A stretch of DNA of 64,000 nt from Fuerstiella sp. GTDB taxonomy: Bacteria; Planctomycetota; Planctomycetia; Planctomycetales; Planctomycetaceae. This document shows, one piece after another, positions 27,823 to 36,612 of this stretch. The translations under genes were made by a program, and so were the position numbers. Positions within the stretch are counted from its first letter, which is position 1. Each line of letters starts with the position of its first letter. The stretch is taken from contig JALHMY010000045.1 of assembly GCA_022843805.1 (NCBI GenBank), positions 1 to 64,000 of the forward strand, given 5' to 3'. Below the pieces are notes generated by a model, which saw only the letters and a program-made list of their open reading frames with translations, ran no database searches and had not been told where the DNA came from.

Positions 27823-28298
27823 CCGATGTGCATTCTCCCGAAGGCCGGTCGTTCAATATGTCACGAATTCGATCTCGTGATACGAAGCCGGAGCTCATCG
27901 TACGTTCGCTGGTGCATCAGTTGGGATTCCGGTTTCGCCTCCACCGAAAGGATTTGCCTGGAAAACCGGATCTGGTTTTGCCGGCTCACCGGAAAATCAT
28001 TTTCGTGCACGGATGTTTCTGGCACATGCATCGCTGCCGCTATGGAAAAGTTGTGCCAAAGACAAATGCTGAATTCTGGCAGACGAAACGTCGTGGAAAC
28101 GTGCTTCGCGATCGCGCAAACCAGCGAATGCTCAGAAAACTCGACTGGGAAGTGCTCGTTGTCTGGGAATGCTGGACGAAGAATATCAATGAGCAGCTCC
28201 TGCCCGCTTTGCAGTCGTTTTTGGCAACCGTTGATCGTTGTGTTGAATTCAAACAGGAGGTCACAGAGGAAACGGAGGAGTCAACGGGAATGCGCTGA
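27819..28298 (+). CDS. vsr: Very-short-patch-repair (Vsr-like) endonuclease
   Basis: A DNA mismatch nickase family, normally repairing T:G mismatches produced by deamination at cytosine-5-methylation sites. Visible blocks are RSFNMSRIRSRDTKPELIVR, GFRFRLHRKDLPGKPDLVLP with the catalytic aspartate, and FVHGCFWHMHRC, a zinc/metal-binding signature. WQTKRRGNVLRD and WEVLVVWECW follow. A GTG start overlaps the larB stop by four bases. No cytosine methyltransferase is present in the window, so this is an orphan here. The last 20 or so residues (from about VDRCVEFKQEV onwards) are encoded by the left end of the repeat that starts at 28226 and are probably not part of the functional fold. Confidence 0.88.
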   Translation: MTDVHSPEGRSFNMSRIRSRDTKPELIVRSLVHQLGFRFRLHRKDLPGKPDLVLPAHRKIIFVHGCFWHMHRCRYGKVVPKTNAEFWQTKRRGNVLRDRANQRMLRKLDWEVLVVWECWTKNINEQLLPALQSFLATVDRCVEFKQEVTEETEESTGMR

Positions 28299-28762
28299 AT
28301 GATTGCTGAACTCCGTTTCCTCTGTTTCCTCATGTTCAATTCCAGGTCACCGTCGATGGTATCAGCCGTGCAGGAGCGCAACGCTGTAAAGCGTTTTTTC
28401 GAGAAAGGGTTCCACAAGGCAGCGATCGATCGTTAATCGTCTTGTGGAACCCCGTTGGGCAACGCCGTTAAGGATTCCTGCACCGAAAAACTGAGACGTT
28501 TAACCCGTGGCCGAGAGGCCAGGCCACAGCGAGTCTGAACAACCTGGCCTCTCGGCCACGGGTTAAACGATTCAAAATCCTTAACGGCGTTGCCCTGTCG
28601 GGGTTGGAAAAACAGACATCGTCTGGCCACCAGAGAGGCTGCCATATTTGCAGATCGAAATGCTTCACAGCGTTGGCAGGATCGCTGACCATCGCATTTC
28701 GGCTTCGATCAAGATGCGGTCTGCAATGCTCGATTCAGCGCTGCTGATTTTTTTGGGGAACG
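28226..28762. repeat. Large hairpin-rich repeat F, copy 1
   Basis: A roughly 530-bp unit repeated at 28786-29316 with high identity over most of its length. It carries three inverted-repeat systems. The first has arms CAGAGGAAACGGAG and CTCCGTTTCCTCTG near 28264-28323. The second has GGGTTCCACAAG and CTTGTGGAACCC around 28406-28452. The third is a long nested hairpin at 28450-28604 whose inner arms (28498-28523 and 28543-28568) are 26 bases of perfect complement around a 19-base spacer; its outer arms include AACGCCGTTAAGGATT and AATCCTTAACGGCGTT. The left end lies inside the vsr coding region. No open frame of gene quality is seen. It may be a non-autonomous mobile element. Confidence 0.85.
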
Positions 28763-28785
28763 CGGCGTCTGAGCAGTGAACACGC

Positions 28786-29316
28786 AACCGGCGATCGTTC
28801 TGTCGAATTCAAACAGGAGGTCACAGAGGAAACGGAGGAGTCAACGGGAATGCGCTGAGTGATTGCTGAACTCCGTTTCCTCTGTTTCCTCATGTTCAAT
28901 TCCAGGTCACCGCTGATGGCATCAGCCGTGCAGGAGCGCAACGCTGTAAAGCGTTTTTTCGAGAAAGGGTTCCACAAGGCAGCGATCGATCGTTAATCGT
29001 CTTGTGGAACCCCGTTGGGGTTCAATAGCATTTTCCAGTTTTTTTCTGGGGTGCGCCGTGTTCACGGCGAGGCCAGGCCACAGCGAGTCTGAACAACCTG
29101 GCCTCTCGGCCACGGGTTAAACGATTCAAAATCCTTAACGGCGTTGCCCTGTCGGGGTTGGAAAAACAGACATCGTCTGGCCACCAGAGAGGCCGCCAGG
29201 TTTGCTGATGGAAATGCTTCACAGCGTTGGCAGGATCGCTGACCACCGCGTTTCAGCTTCAGTCAAACTTCGGTCTGCAGTGTTCGACTCAGCGCTGTGG
29301 GACTTTCTGGGGAACA
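28786..29316. repeat. Large hairpin-rich repeat F, copy 2
   Basis: Second copy of the unit described at 28226-28762, in the same orientation and starting about 20 bases after it. The first 225 bases match closely. The left arm of the long nested hairpin has been replaced by a short segment (GGGGTGCGCCGTGTTCACGG), so only the right half of that hairpin remains paired to a shorter partner. The last 250 bases again match. A related but shorter piece, including GGGTGCGCCGTTTTCACGGC and ATGCTTCACAGCGTTGGC, appears at 60017-60155. The replaced segment suggests recombination between family members. Confidence 0.82.
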
Positions 29317-29333
29317 GAGCCTGATGGATCATG

Positions 29334-29366
29334 AAAAAAGCCCGCCAGTTCACCTGGCGGGCTTTG
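29334..29366 (-). terminator. Rho-independent terminator of the FN3-repeat protein gene
   Basis: A strong GC-rich hairpin (AAGCCCGCCAG / CTGGCGGGCTT, 5-base loop) whose minus-strand form ends in six T residues lies about 85 bases downstream of the stop codon of the minus-strand gene at 29450. It has the standard form of an intrinsic terminator. Confidence 0.85.
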
Positions 29367-29449
29367 TACTTGCTCACTTGTTGTCCGGAATGATCACAAC
29401 ATATTTGCGCCTGGCCTGCTGTATTGTCACATCAGACTGGCGACGCCAA

Positions 29450-31402
29450 TTATGTTGTCGACCACCATTCCGTATGGACACAGCTTTCAGCCAGCAGGTT
29501 GATGGCCTTTGCTGACAGCAGTGCATCTGACTGCAGATCAGAAGCCGCTGCGTTCAATGCTGCAGCATTCAGAGCTGCTGACATCGGCGTCAGAGTTGAA
29601 TCTTCGGCGGCGGATCGCGCCTCAGACTGTGCAACATGTTCGAACATCTGATCGGAATTCACCGAGTCAGCCTGATGACCGGCAACTGAGACCGTTGCTG
29701 TTTCGACTTTCGCGGTGTCGTGACTTTCAGCGGTTGTCTGCTGCCTGTCAACGAGGATCCCCGTTGTCAGCACACTGGCCAGAGCTGACTCGGATGATTG
29801 CTCTGACGCTCCCACAGTGACGGTGAAGTTGATTCCGGCACTCCAGTTCAGAGCTGTCCCGTCCGCCAGCACAGCTCTGACCCATGCCCGATACGTTCCA
29901 GCCGGAAGCTCTGTCTCGACCATGTGGCTTTCGGTTGGAATGTCAGATTTTACATAAAAGTCGAAGTCGACACCGACATAGGAAATCCAAAGCTCGTAGG
30001 AAGCGGCGTTACCAACCGGCGTCCATGTAAACTCCGGCTGGGTTCCAAGAGGAGAATTGTCGGCCGGCGAAAGAATGATGGGAGCCCCGCCGGTTGCCTG
30101 AAATTCAAACGCGGGACTCCATGCAGTCGGTACCCCTCGCGTGCTGACAGCGCGAACCCAGGCAGTATAACGACCGGCGGCCAGATCTTCTGTCAGCGTG
30201 TACGAGTTTGTTGAGCTCGTCGTTCGCAGATAACCGGCAGGACCGAACCCGCGGTCGATCCAGAAGTCGTATCGGGCAGCTCCGTCAAACTCTGTCCACT
30301 CAAAGGTCGGACGGGTTTCAGTCACAGTCGTTACACCCGGAGTGACTCCATCGGTACCGACGGGAGCAGTGATCTCCGGAATGGTTGCCTTTGAGAACGT
30401 CGCTGCGTCGCTCCAGATACCGGTGACATCCGGATTACCAGTCGATTTATGAATCGCTCGAACCCAGAATGTGTAGGTACCGTTGCCGATTGGTCGGGGA
30501 ATCTGCCACGATGTCGTGGTCAGGAGTCGTTCCCGATAAAGACCCTGGCGGCCTTCTCCGTCTACCTGAAGTTCATAGTGCGTCGCGGATTCCACGGGAG
30601 ACCACTCAAGAACGGGCTGAGGAAAAAGAGTGGCAGTGCTGGGACGCAGAATGTCCACCTTCGGCGCCACCTCGAACTTCAGTGAATTGCTCCAGCGAGT
30701 CACACGTCCTGCATCATCGGTTGTCCGAATCCAGACTTCATACCGACCCATGGGCAGGGATTCAGGAAGCGTGAAGGATCGAACCTCAGTTCGGATGATA
30801 TTTCCGCTGTCGTCGAGTGTCGGGTTTCCCTCGGAGTCCAGCACAGGAGTCAGATTCGGAACCACATAGGTCGTGTATTCTTTGGTACTTCTGTCGGCCA
30901 GCCAGATTTCGAATGAAGATGAACCGGGTGCGGCATGCCAGGTAATCGTCGGCGTGTGGCTGTCAATTTTCTGAGGAGAACGGGGAAGCAGCGGGTTCAC
31001 CGGGCCAGTTACCGTTGGCACGGCCTGAACTCGAAAAGTCACCGGACTCGACCAGTCAGGTGCTGGCCCGCCTGAGAGTTGAGCACGTACCCAGACTCGC
31101 ACATTTCCCTGATTCAGATCGACCGTTGGAGTATAGCGATTGTCGAGAATATTTCCCTGGACAAGAATGATTGAGCGGCTGTCAGCGTCAGTAATCCAGA
31201 TGTCGTAACTGACCGCATTATCAACGGGCGTCCATGTAATTTCCGGACGAGCGGTTGTCACCACACTGTTGGCAACGGGAGCCAGTATGGCTGGCGTCGT
31301 CATGAGTGCCCGCTGCTCATAGGTTTCCGCAGCCACTGGTGCGGAGCCTGTTTGTCGGCGGCGGTTGGAGCGAACTGGCCCGGTAATTGGATTAAATTTC
31401 AT
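29450..31402 (-). CDS. Surface protein with tandem fibronectin-III-like repeats
   Basis: The start at ATG 31402 gives an N-terminus with basic residues and the segment ETYEQRALMTTP, which resembles the planctomycete LEPR-XLL export motif. The rest (650 residues) consists of about five repeats of roughly 100 residues. Each carries the pattern P.I.W.PV..A.SYDIWI, a variable strand, then AGRYTAWVRA and a tryptophan-serine pair before the final strand (WS..F.V), all typical of fibronectin-III-like folds. An alanine/serine-rich C-terminal tail ends it. The same repeat type recurs in the giant protein at 60185. It probably sits on the cell surface and mediates binding, but no enzyme motif is visible and the ligand is unknown. 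Confidence 0.72.
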   Translation of the reverse strand: MKFNPITGPVRSNRRRQTGSAPVAAETYEQRALMTTPAILAPVANSVVTTARPEITWTPVDNAVSYDIWITDADSRSIILVQGNILDNRYTPTVDLNQGNVRVWVRAQLSGGPAPDWSSPVTFRVQAVPTVTGPVNPLLPRSPQKIDSHTPTITWHAAPGSSSFEIWLADRSTKEYTTYVVPNLTPVLDSEGNPTLDDSGNIIRTEVRSFTLPESLPMGRYEVWIRTTDDAGRVTRWSNSLKFEVAPKVDILRPSTATLFPQPVLEWSPVESATHYELQVDGEGRQGLYRERLLTTTSWQIPRPIGNGTYTFWVRAIHKSTGNPDVTGIWSDAATFSKATIPEITAPVGTDGVTPGVTTVTETRPTFEWTEFDGAARYDFWIDRGFGPAGYLRTTSSTNSYTLTEDLAAGRYTAWVRAVSTRGVPTAWSPAFEFQATGGAPIILSPADNSPLGTQPEFTWTPVGNAASYELWISYVGVDFDFYVKSDIPTESHMVETELPAGTYRAWVRAVLADGTALNWSAGINFTVTVGASEQSSESALASVLTTGILVDRQQTTAESHDTAKVETATVSVAGHQADSVNSDQMFEHVAQSEARSAAEDSTLTPMSAALNAAALNAAASDLQSDALLSAKAINLLAESCVHTEWWSTT

Positions 31403-32129
31403 GGTTTGCTCTGCCACGCACATCAAACATTGTGGGAAGACACGAATTCTCTCTCTGGATATCGCCAATTAAACCTCATTGATTTTACGGGCTCACCCCT
31501 ACGATCGGCAGAATACATAACTGAACAGCTCGCTGCCGCGCGCTGCTTTTGTGATGCTTAAATTCTCTGCAGGCTGCCTGTCCTTCGTAACCGCCACGAT
31601 CGGCTGTCGGAGCCATGACTGGTGCGGGGAATTCTGCAGGAGTTGCCGTTCGGCACTCCGGAAGGACGCTCCTCTGCCGAATTTCTAACACGAAGTGGCT
31701 TTCGGACATTTGGTTTTCACGCCGCTTCCCGACAATCGCAATCCTTAATCGTTCTCCGCCGGAATCCTGGATTTAAAAATGAACTTGCCACTGACCTTTG
31801 TACATCCGGACATCGGCAGCGCCGTCTGACTGCTCGGTCAACGTCGTCACTCAGTCCTCACCGCAGTCAGAATCGTGCGAACCGAATAATCGGTCTGGGC
31901 AATCCTTGATCGTGACTGGCGGAAAACCTTCATGATTCCATCGGGCTGCAGGGTTCTGTTCGTGATTGTTGTGATAAAGGGGATATTTTTTGCCCTGAGC
32001 GGGGCAATAGTTTTACAGTCGTCTGTAACGACCCCGACTGACGTCAAGTACCGTACTTCCCGTACCAGTCTCCTCGCAATGACGTCGCAGGAAACCGGCG
32101 TATGGTGACAAAGCAATCGGACGAATCTC
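31403..32129. other. Divergent intergenic gap, no gene recognised
   Basis: About 730 bases between the divergent FN3-repeat gene and the VKOR fusion gene. Frames on either strand are short and lack features. It should hold both promoters. Confidence 0.4.
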
Positions 32130-34034
32130 ATGTCGACAGTTTCCCCTTCCTCTGAATCACTCAGTCCGGCGACTCCCCGATTTTCATCCGGGCTCGTTTG
32201 GGTATTGCGTCTTCTCTGCACGATCGCTCTGGGAGTTTCCGGATACCTGGCATGGACTGCGTTCAACTCTGTTGAAGTCTACGGATGTGGTGGAGATGTC
32301 TTCGACTGCGGACATGTGCTGACCAGTGGCTGGTCAAGATGGTTTGGCATTCCAGTCAGCATGCCGGCGTTTGCGCTTTATGCCAGCCTGCTGGCGGTGC
32401 TGGTGTTTATTCGAAAAGACGCACCAGATCAGGTGCTCCGCGCTGGATGGCGGATTATGCAGAGCGGAAGTTTGATGGCTGCTCTGGCTGCTTTGTGGTT
32501 CATCGGCCTTCAGATCTTCGTAATTCGTCACCTCTGTATTTATTGCCTTGCCGCTCATACATGTGGATTGCTTCTGGCGGCCCTGATATTCTGGTATCAG
32601 CCAGGTGGCGTTCTCCGACGATCGCTGCTTCCGATTGTGCCCGGAATTCTCGGCCTGGCAGTGCTGATTGCCGGCCAGTTCCTCGGCCCGGCTCCTCAGA
32701 CATTCGTCGTTGAACATTTCGAAGACGAGCCGACCATTGTCGAAACAGACGGACTGGCTCAGACGGATACAGAATCCGACTTCTTCGCGGCACCAGGAGA
32801 AGATGGATTGCCGGGAGACGCTGCCGACGAATCGACTGAAGTCTTCGCGTCACCTGAAATCTTCGCGGCGCCTGAAGTCACCGTCGAATTGGTCACGCCT
32901 GAAACGACGAACTCTGACGCATCTGGCAGTCAGCTCGCAGCACCCGGAGTTCCATCGCCTCAGAAGGAGGCAAGTCTGGCAAATGCAGCTGGTGCGATCA
33001 TCGAAGAGAAATCCGATGGAACCGATGCCCTCGAGGCCCCGGCAAAACCTGTCCCGACAGTTGAAGAAACTGACGGAAAAGTAAAATCCGATTCGGAAGA
33101 TTCGGCTGAGGCGGAAAAAGGAATTGCACCGTCCGGCGGAGCGGGCCAGAAGGCAGCAAACTCTCAGTCCGAGGTCACGAACAGCAAATCTCCCCGAGTT
33201 GCGGTCGGTACTCTGTTGTTCTTCTCTCCCGGTGCCAGCTCTACGATTCAGTTGCTGAGTCTTTTTCAGGAGGCCTCCGCTCAGAGCTCCGGATCCCCCG
33301 TCGGTGATTCGAAAACAGCCGGGGAACAGCCGACATCGGATAATGCGAAATCCTCCGATCAGTCATCTCCAGCCGCAGAAGATGCAACAGCGGCGAAGGA
33401 GGAAGTACAGCCCAAACAGGATGCTCAGCCCGCGGCTGAGAAGCCAGAGCCGCGAATCGTGACGGCTGCCGGGGGCAAGTTTCGCCTAAATGCAGCTCAA
33501 TGGCCATTGCTCGGGAACGCCGACGCAAAGTACATCATTGTCGAAATGTTCGACTACACCTGTCCCCACTGTCGGAACACTCATCGGACCATCAAGGATG
33601 CACTGAAGAAATATGGTGACGATCTCGCTGTCATCGCACTGGCCGTCCCGCTCAATCCCGCCTGCAACAGCACATCACAAACCAGTAATGCTCAGAATAT
33701 CGACGCCTGTGAGCTCGCTCGACTGTCGGTCGCTGTATGGCGAGTTTCACCGAAACAGTTTTCCGAATTCCACAGCTGGTTGTTTGACGGGGGTCGAAAT
33801 CGCACGGCCGCAGAAGCGAGGCGGCAGGCCGAGCAGCTGGTGGGGAAGGAAGCGTTAGTTAAAGAGCTGAATCAGAAAACCGCCTCCGAGTATATTTCCC
33901 GCCACGTTGAGCTCTATCGCCGCGTGGGCTCGGGTTCCGTACCAAAGCTGCTGTTTCCCAAAAGCACAATGACGGGTGAAGTTGGATCCGTTTCCGCGAT
34001 CAGCCAGGCGATCGACCGCGAATTCGCCCAATAA
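32130..34034 (+). CDS. VKOR-DsbA fusion: membrane quinone-linked disulfide generator with thioredoxin-fold domain
   Basis: Residues 22-185 form a vitamin-K-epoxide-reductase-type four-helix membrane domain with C53/C60 in the loop after helix 1 (the CGGDVFDCG region) and the CIYC pair (C136, C139) in the fourth helix. WFGIPVSMPAFALY is also conserved. A disordered, acidic and alanine/proline-rich linker covers about residues 190-445, interrupted by one hydrophobic segment (about 357-375). The final part, from about 450, is a DsbA-like thioredoxin domain with CPHC (C478, C481) in MFDYTCPHC and a cis-proline candidate in SGSVPKLLF. VKOR passes electrons from a DsbA-type partner to quinone, so the fusion can form disulfides in the periplasm on its own. 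The linker is unusually long. Confidence 0.88.
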   Translation: MSTVSPSSESLSPATPRFSSGLVWVLRLLCTIALGVSGYLAWTAFNSVEVYGCGGDVFDCGHVLTSGWSRWFGIPVSMPAFALYASLLAVLVFIRKDAPDQVLRAGWRIMQSGSLMAALAALWFIGLQIFVIRHLCIYCLAAHTCGLLLAALIFWYQPGGVLRRSLLPIVPGILGLAVLIAGQFLGPAPQTFVVEHFEDEPTIVETDGLAQTDTESDFFAAPGEDGLPGDAADESTEVFASPEIFAAPEVTVELVTPETTNSDASGSQLAAPGVPSPQKEASLANAAGAIIEEKSDGTDALEAPAKPVPTVEETDGKVKSDSEDSAEAEKGIAPSGGAGQKAANSQSEVTNSKSPRVAVGTLLFFSPGASSTIQLLSLFQEASAQSSGSPVGDSKTAGEQPTSDNAKSSDQSSPAAEDATAAKEEVQPKQDAQPAAEKPEPRIVTAAGGKFRLNAAQWPLLGNADAKYIIVEMFDYTCPHCRNTHRTIKDALKKYGDDLAVIALAVPLNPACNSTSQTSNAQNIDACELARLSVAVWRVSPKQFSEFHSWLFDGGRNRTAAEARRQAEQLVGKEALVKELNQKTASEYISRHVELYRRVGSGSVPKLLFPKSTMTGEVGSVSAISQAIDREFAQ

Positions 34035-34216
34035 CCTGAGCCGCTGAGGATTGCGTGCCCAGTGGCGAACCTGGGCGCTAATGTCTCGAACATAAGGGCA
34101 GAAATTCGTCGTTCGCTTGCGATTTTGAGTCGTCAGAAGGAATAATCCTGCTTGTCGAACGCGAGAAGCGTGCTGGCAGGGATTCGTGAACGTTCTGATA
34201 CTTCTCAGGAAAGCAA

Positions 34217-35143
34217 ATGGTAATGGCGGTACCTCAGATTGTTGCAGGAAAGACTCGTATTGGCTGGATCGGCACCGGGGTCATGGGATCCAGCATGTGT
34301 GGCCACCTGATCAGCGCGGGTTTTTCAGCAACGGTATATTCCAGAACACGTGAAAAGGCCGAGCCTCTGCTGGCAAAAGGAGCTGCCTGGGCGCCGACTC
34401 CGCAGGCAGTGGCTGCGGAGTCGGACGTGGTTTTTTCCATCGTTGGCTTCCCGTCGGACGTGCGCGAGGTAATGCTTGGGCGGGAAGGTGCTCTTTCAGG
34501 CGCTGCGGCTGGCAGCGTGCTTGTTGACATGACTACCAGTCAGCCAACGCTGGCTGTGGAAATTGATGCGGCTGCTCGAGCGAAGCGAGTTCACAGCATT
34601 GATGCTCCGGTTTCCGGTGGCGACATCGGTGCAAGGAACGCTGCACTTTCAATTATGATTGGTGGTGATCGGGAGATCGTTGACGCACTGCAGCCATTGT
34701 GGCAGGCAATGGGAAAGACAATTGTCTATCAGGGTCCGGCAGGTTCAGGTCAGCACACCAAGATGGTCAACCAGATTCTCATTGCATCGGGTATGGTGGG
34801 AGTTTGTGAAGCGATCCTGTACGGATATCGGGCGGGGCTGGATCTGAAAACCGTATTGCAGTCCGTCAGTAGCGGAGCCGCAGGCAGCTGGTCGCTCTCC
34901 AACCTTGGCCCTCGCATTATTGACAACAACTTTGATCCTGGTTTCTTCGTCGAGCATTTTATCAAGGACATGGGTATTGCGCTCGAAGAATCACGTCGCA
35001 TGGGACTGTGTATGCCCGGGCTGGCTCTGGCACAGCAGTTGTATCAGGCGGTGATGGCTCAGGGATTCGGCCGAAACGGAACCCATTCTCTGCAGCTGGC
35101 CCTGGCAAATCTCGCAGGAATTGACTGGCGAAAACGCGGTTAA
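34217..35143 (+). CDS. NAD(P)-dependent beta-hydroxyacid dehydrogenase (3-hydroxyisobutyrate dehydrogenase-like)
   Basis: An oxidoreductase of the GarR/MmsB/GLYR family. The N-terminal Rossmann motif is [17 protein letters not shown]. The substrate-binding motif [22 protein letters not shown] is in the middle, the catalytic lysine lies in [11 protein letters not shown] and the C-terminal helical domain contains [30 protein letters not shown]. The family converts 3-hydroxyisobutyrate, tartronate semialdehyde or related acids. I cannot choose the substrate from sequence. The start at 34217 has AGGAAAG before it; a second ATG lies two codons later. It is followed by dapA about 115 bases downstream, without a clear functional link. 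Confidence 0.88.
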   Translation: MVMAVPQIVAGKTRIGWIGTGVMGSSMCGHLISAGFSATVYSRTREKAEPLLAKGAAWAPTPQAVAAESDVVFSIVGFPSDVREVMLGREGALSGAAAGSVLVDMTTSQPTLAVEIDAAARAKRVHSIDAPVSGGDIGARNAALSIMIGGDREIVDALQPLWQAMGKTIVYQGPAGSGQHTKMVNQILIASGMVGVCEAILYGYRAGLDLKTVLQSVSSGAAGSWSLSNLGPRIIDNNFDPGFFVEHFIKDMGIALEESRRMGLCMPGLALAQQLYQAVMAQGFGRNGTHSLQLALANLAGIDWRKRG

Positions 35144-35257
35144 AGTTTCCAGGGAAGACGGTGCGACCAGCCACTCGCTGCAAGAGCTCGTGTATCCATA
35201 CCATCCACATATTTCCTGCACATACTGCAGATTCTTATCCAGCAAAAGACAGGTACA

Positions 35258-36157
35258 ATGGCACGCAAAGGTGAAATGTTTTCGGGATTGACAGTCGCTC
35301 TGGTAACCCCGATGAACAGTGACGGATCAGTGAACGAAGCTCAGCTCCGCAGTCTGGTGGATTTTCATGTGGAAGCGGGAACAGACTGCGTGAGCCCGGT
35401 TGGCACGACGGGCGAAAGTCCAACGCTGTCGCACGAAGAACACGAACAGGTTATCAGCATCGTCTGCCATCACGCGGCCGGCAGAATCAAGGTGATGGCT
35501 GGCACGGGTTCCAATAGTACTGCGGAAGCTATTCGACTCACAAAGTCCGCGAAAAAAGCGGGGGCCACAGGAGCACTGATGGTGGCCCCCTATTACAACA
35601 AGCCAACTCAGGAAGGTTTTTATCTGCATTTCAAGGCCGTGGCTGAAGCCGTCGACATCCCCATTGTTCTCTATAACATTCCCGGTCGAACTGCAAAGAA
35701 CATGGAGCCCGAAGCGATTTGTCGAATTTCTGAATCCTGCCCAAATGTGGTCGCGATCAAAGAATCCACCGGGTCAATGGATCAGGCGTCGCAGATTCTT
35801 TCTGCTTCAGAACTGACCGTTCTTTCCGGCGACGACAGTCTGACCCTCCCTTTAATGGCTTTGGGGGGAAGCGGAGTGGTTTCGGTCGCTGGAAACATTG
35901 TTCCTCAGGACGTCAGGGCAATGATTACGGCGTTCCAGTCCGGAGACCTGAAAAAAGCTCAGGGATTGCACCACAAACTGTTTCCGCTGTGTCGCGATAT
36001 GCTGTCGCTTTCGACCAATCCGATTCCTGTTAAGGCTGCGATGGCTCTGCTGGGCCGAGACTGTGGCAATGTGCGACTGCCGCTAACGCCTCTGTCAGAA
36101 AAGGAAATTCAAGCATTGCGGGCGACGCTGCAGAAATACGGCATTCTGAAAGGATAA
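35258..36157 (+). CDS. dapA: 4-hydroxy-tetrahydrodipicolinate synthase
   Basis: Condenses pyruvate and aspartate-semialdehyde in the lysine/diaminopimelate pathway. It has all markers of the TIM-barrel family: [38 protein letters not shown], the tyrosine in [12 protein letters not shown] (Y139), the Schiff-base lysine in [10 protein letters not shown] (K168), [24 protein letters not shown] and [10 protein letters not shown]. The length of 299 is standard. Functional DapA is strongly supported, and residues that would point to other members of the superfamily are absent. No other lysine gene is adjacent. Confidence 0.94.
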   Translation: MARKGEMFSGLTVALVTPMNSDGSVNEAQLRSLVDFHVEAGTDCVSPVGTTGESPTLSHEEHEQVISIVCHHAAGRIKVMAGTGSNSTAEAIRLTKSAKKAGATGALMVAPYYNKPTQEGFYLHFKAVAEAVDIPIVLYNIPGRTAKNMEPEAICRISESCPNVVAIKESTGSMDQASQILSASELTVLSGDDSLTLPLMALGGSGVVSVAGNIVPQDVRAMITAFQSGDLKKAQGLHHKLFPLCRDMLSLSTNPIPVKAAMALLGRDCGNVRLPLTPLSEKEIQALRATLQKYGILKG

Positions 36158-36612
36158 CCCGAATTATTGGGACAAATGCCCCGGACGACTTTTTGGATGA
36201 GCATTTTCCGGCAGGGATTCGGGTGGGCATTGAATTGACGAAACCCGATGGCGAACGCTGGGTCAAACCGCCGGTTTTTCTCAGCTCCCGCTGAAATTCG
36301 GAATTTCCCAGGATCTGCCGAGCACACGATGCGCTCGACGCGCGGGTTTTTGGACGCCCGGCTGCGAATTTGACGAACAGTCGCCCGTTCGGAGCGCGTT
36401 TTACATTGAGATGACGTGAAATTACGCGGAATTTCGAGACAGTTTGATCGCTGTTAATGCGTAAGTCGTTGATAACCAGCATGATACAGTGCGTCGGACG
36501 TCTCGAAAACGTTGCTTTCGCTGCATTTTCAGTGTAGTATTGAGTGCTGCAAACCGGGAAAGAATGCTCTCTGTTTGCCTCGTCTGGAACTGAATCTCCC
36601 GGGAGCCTTGTT
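36158..36612. other. Intergenic gap downstream of dapA
   Basis: About 450 bases before the likely start of the vWA gene. The segment just after dapA has no classical terminator that I can see. The right part must contain the promoter and leader of the vWA gene. Confidence 0.35.
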
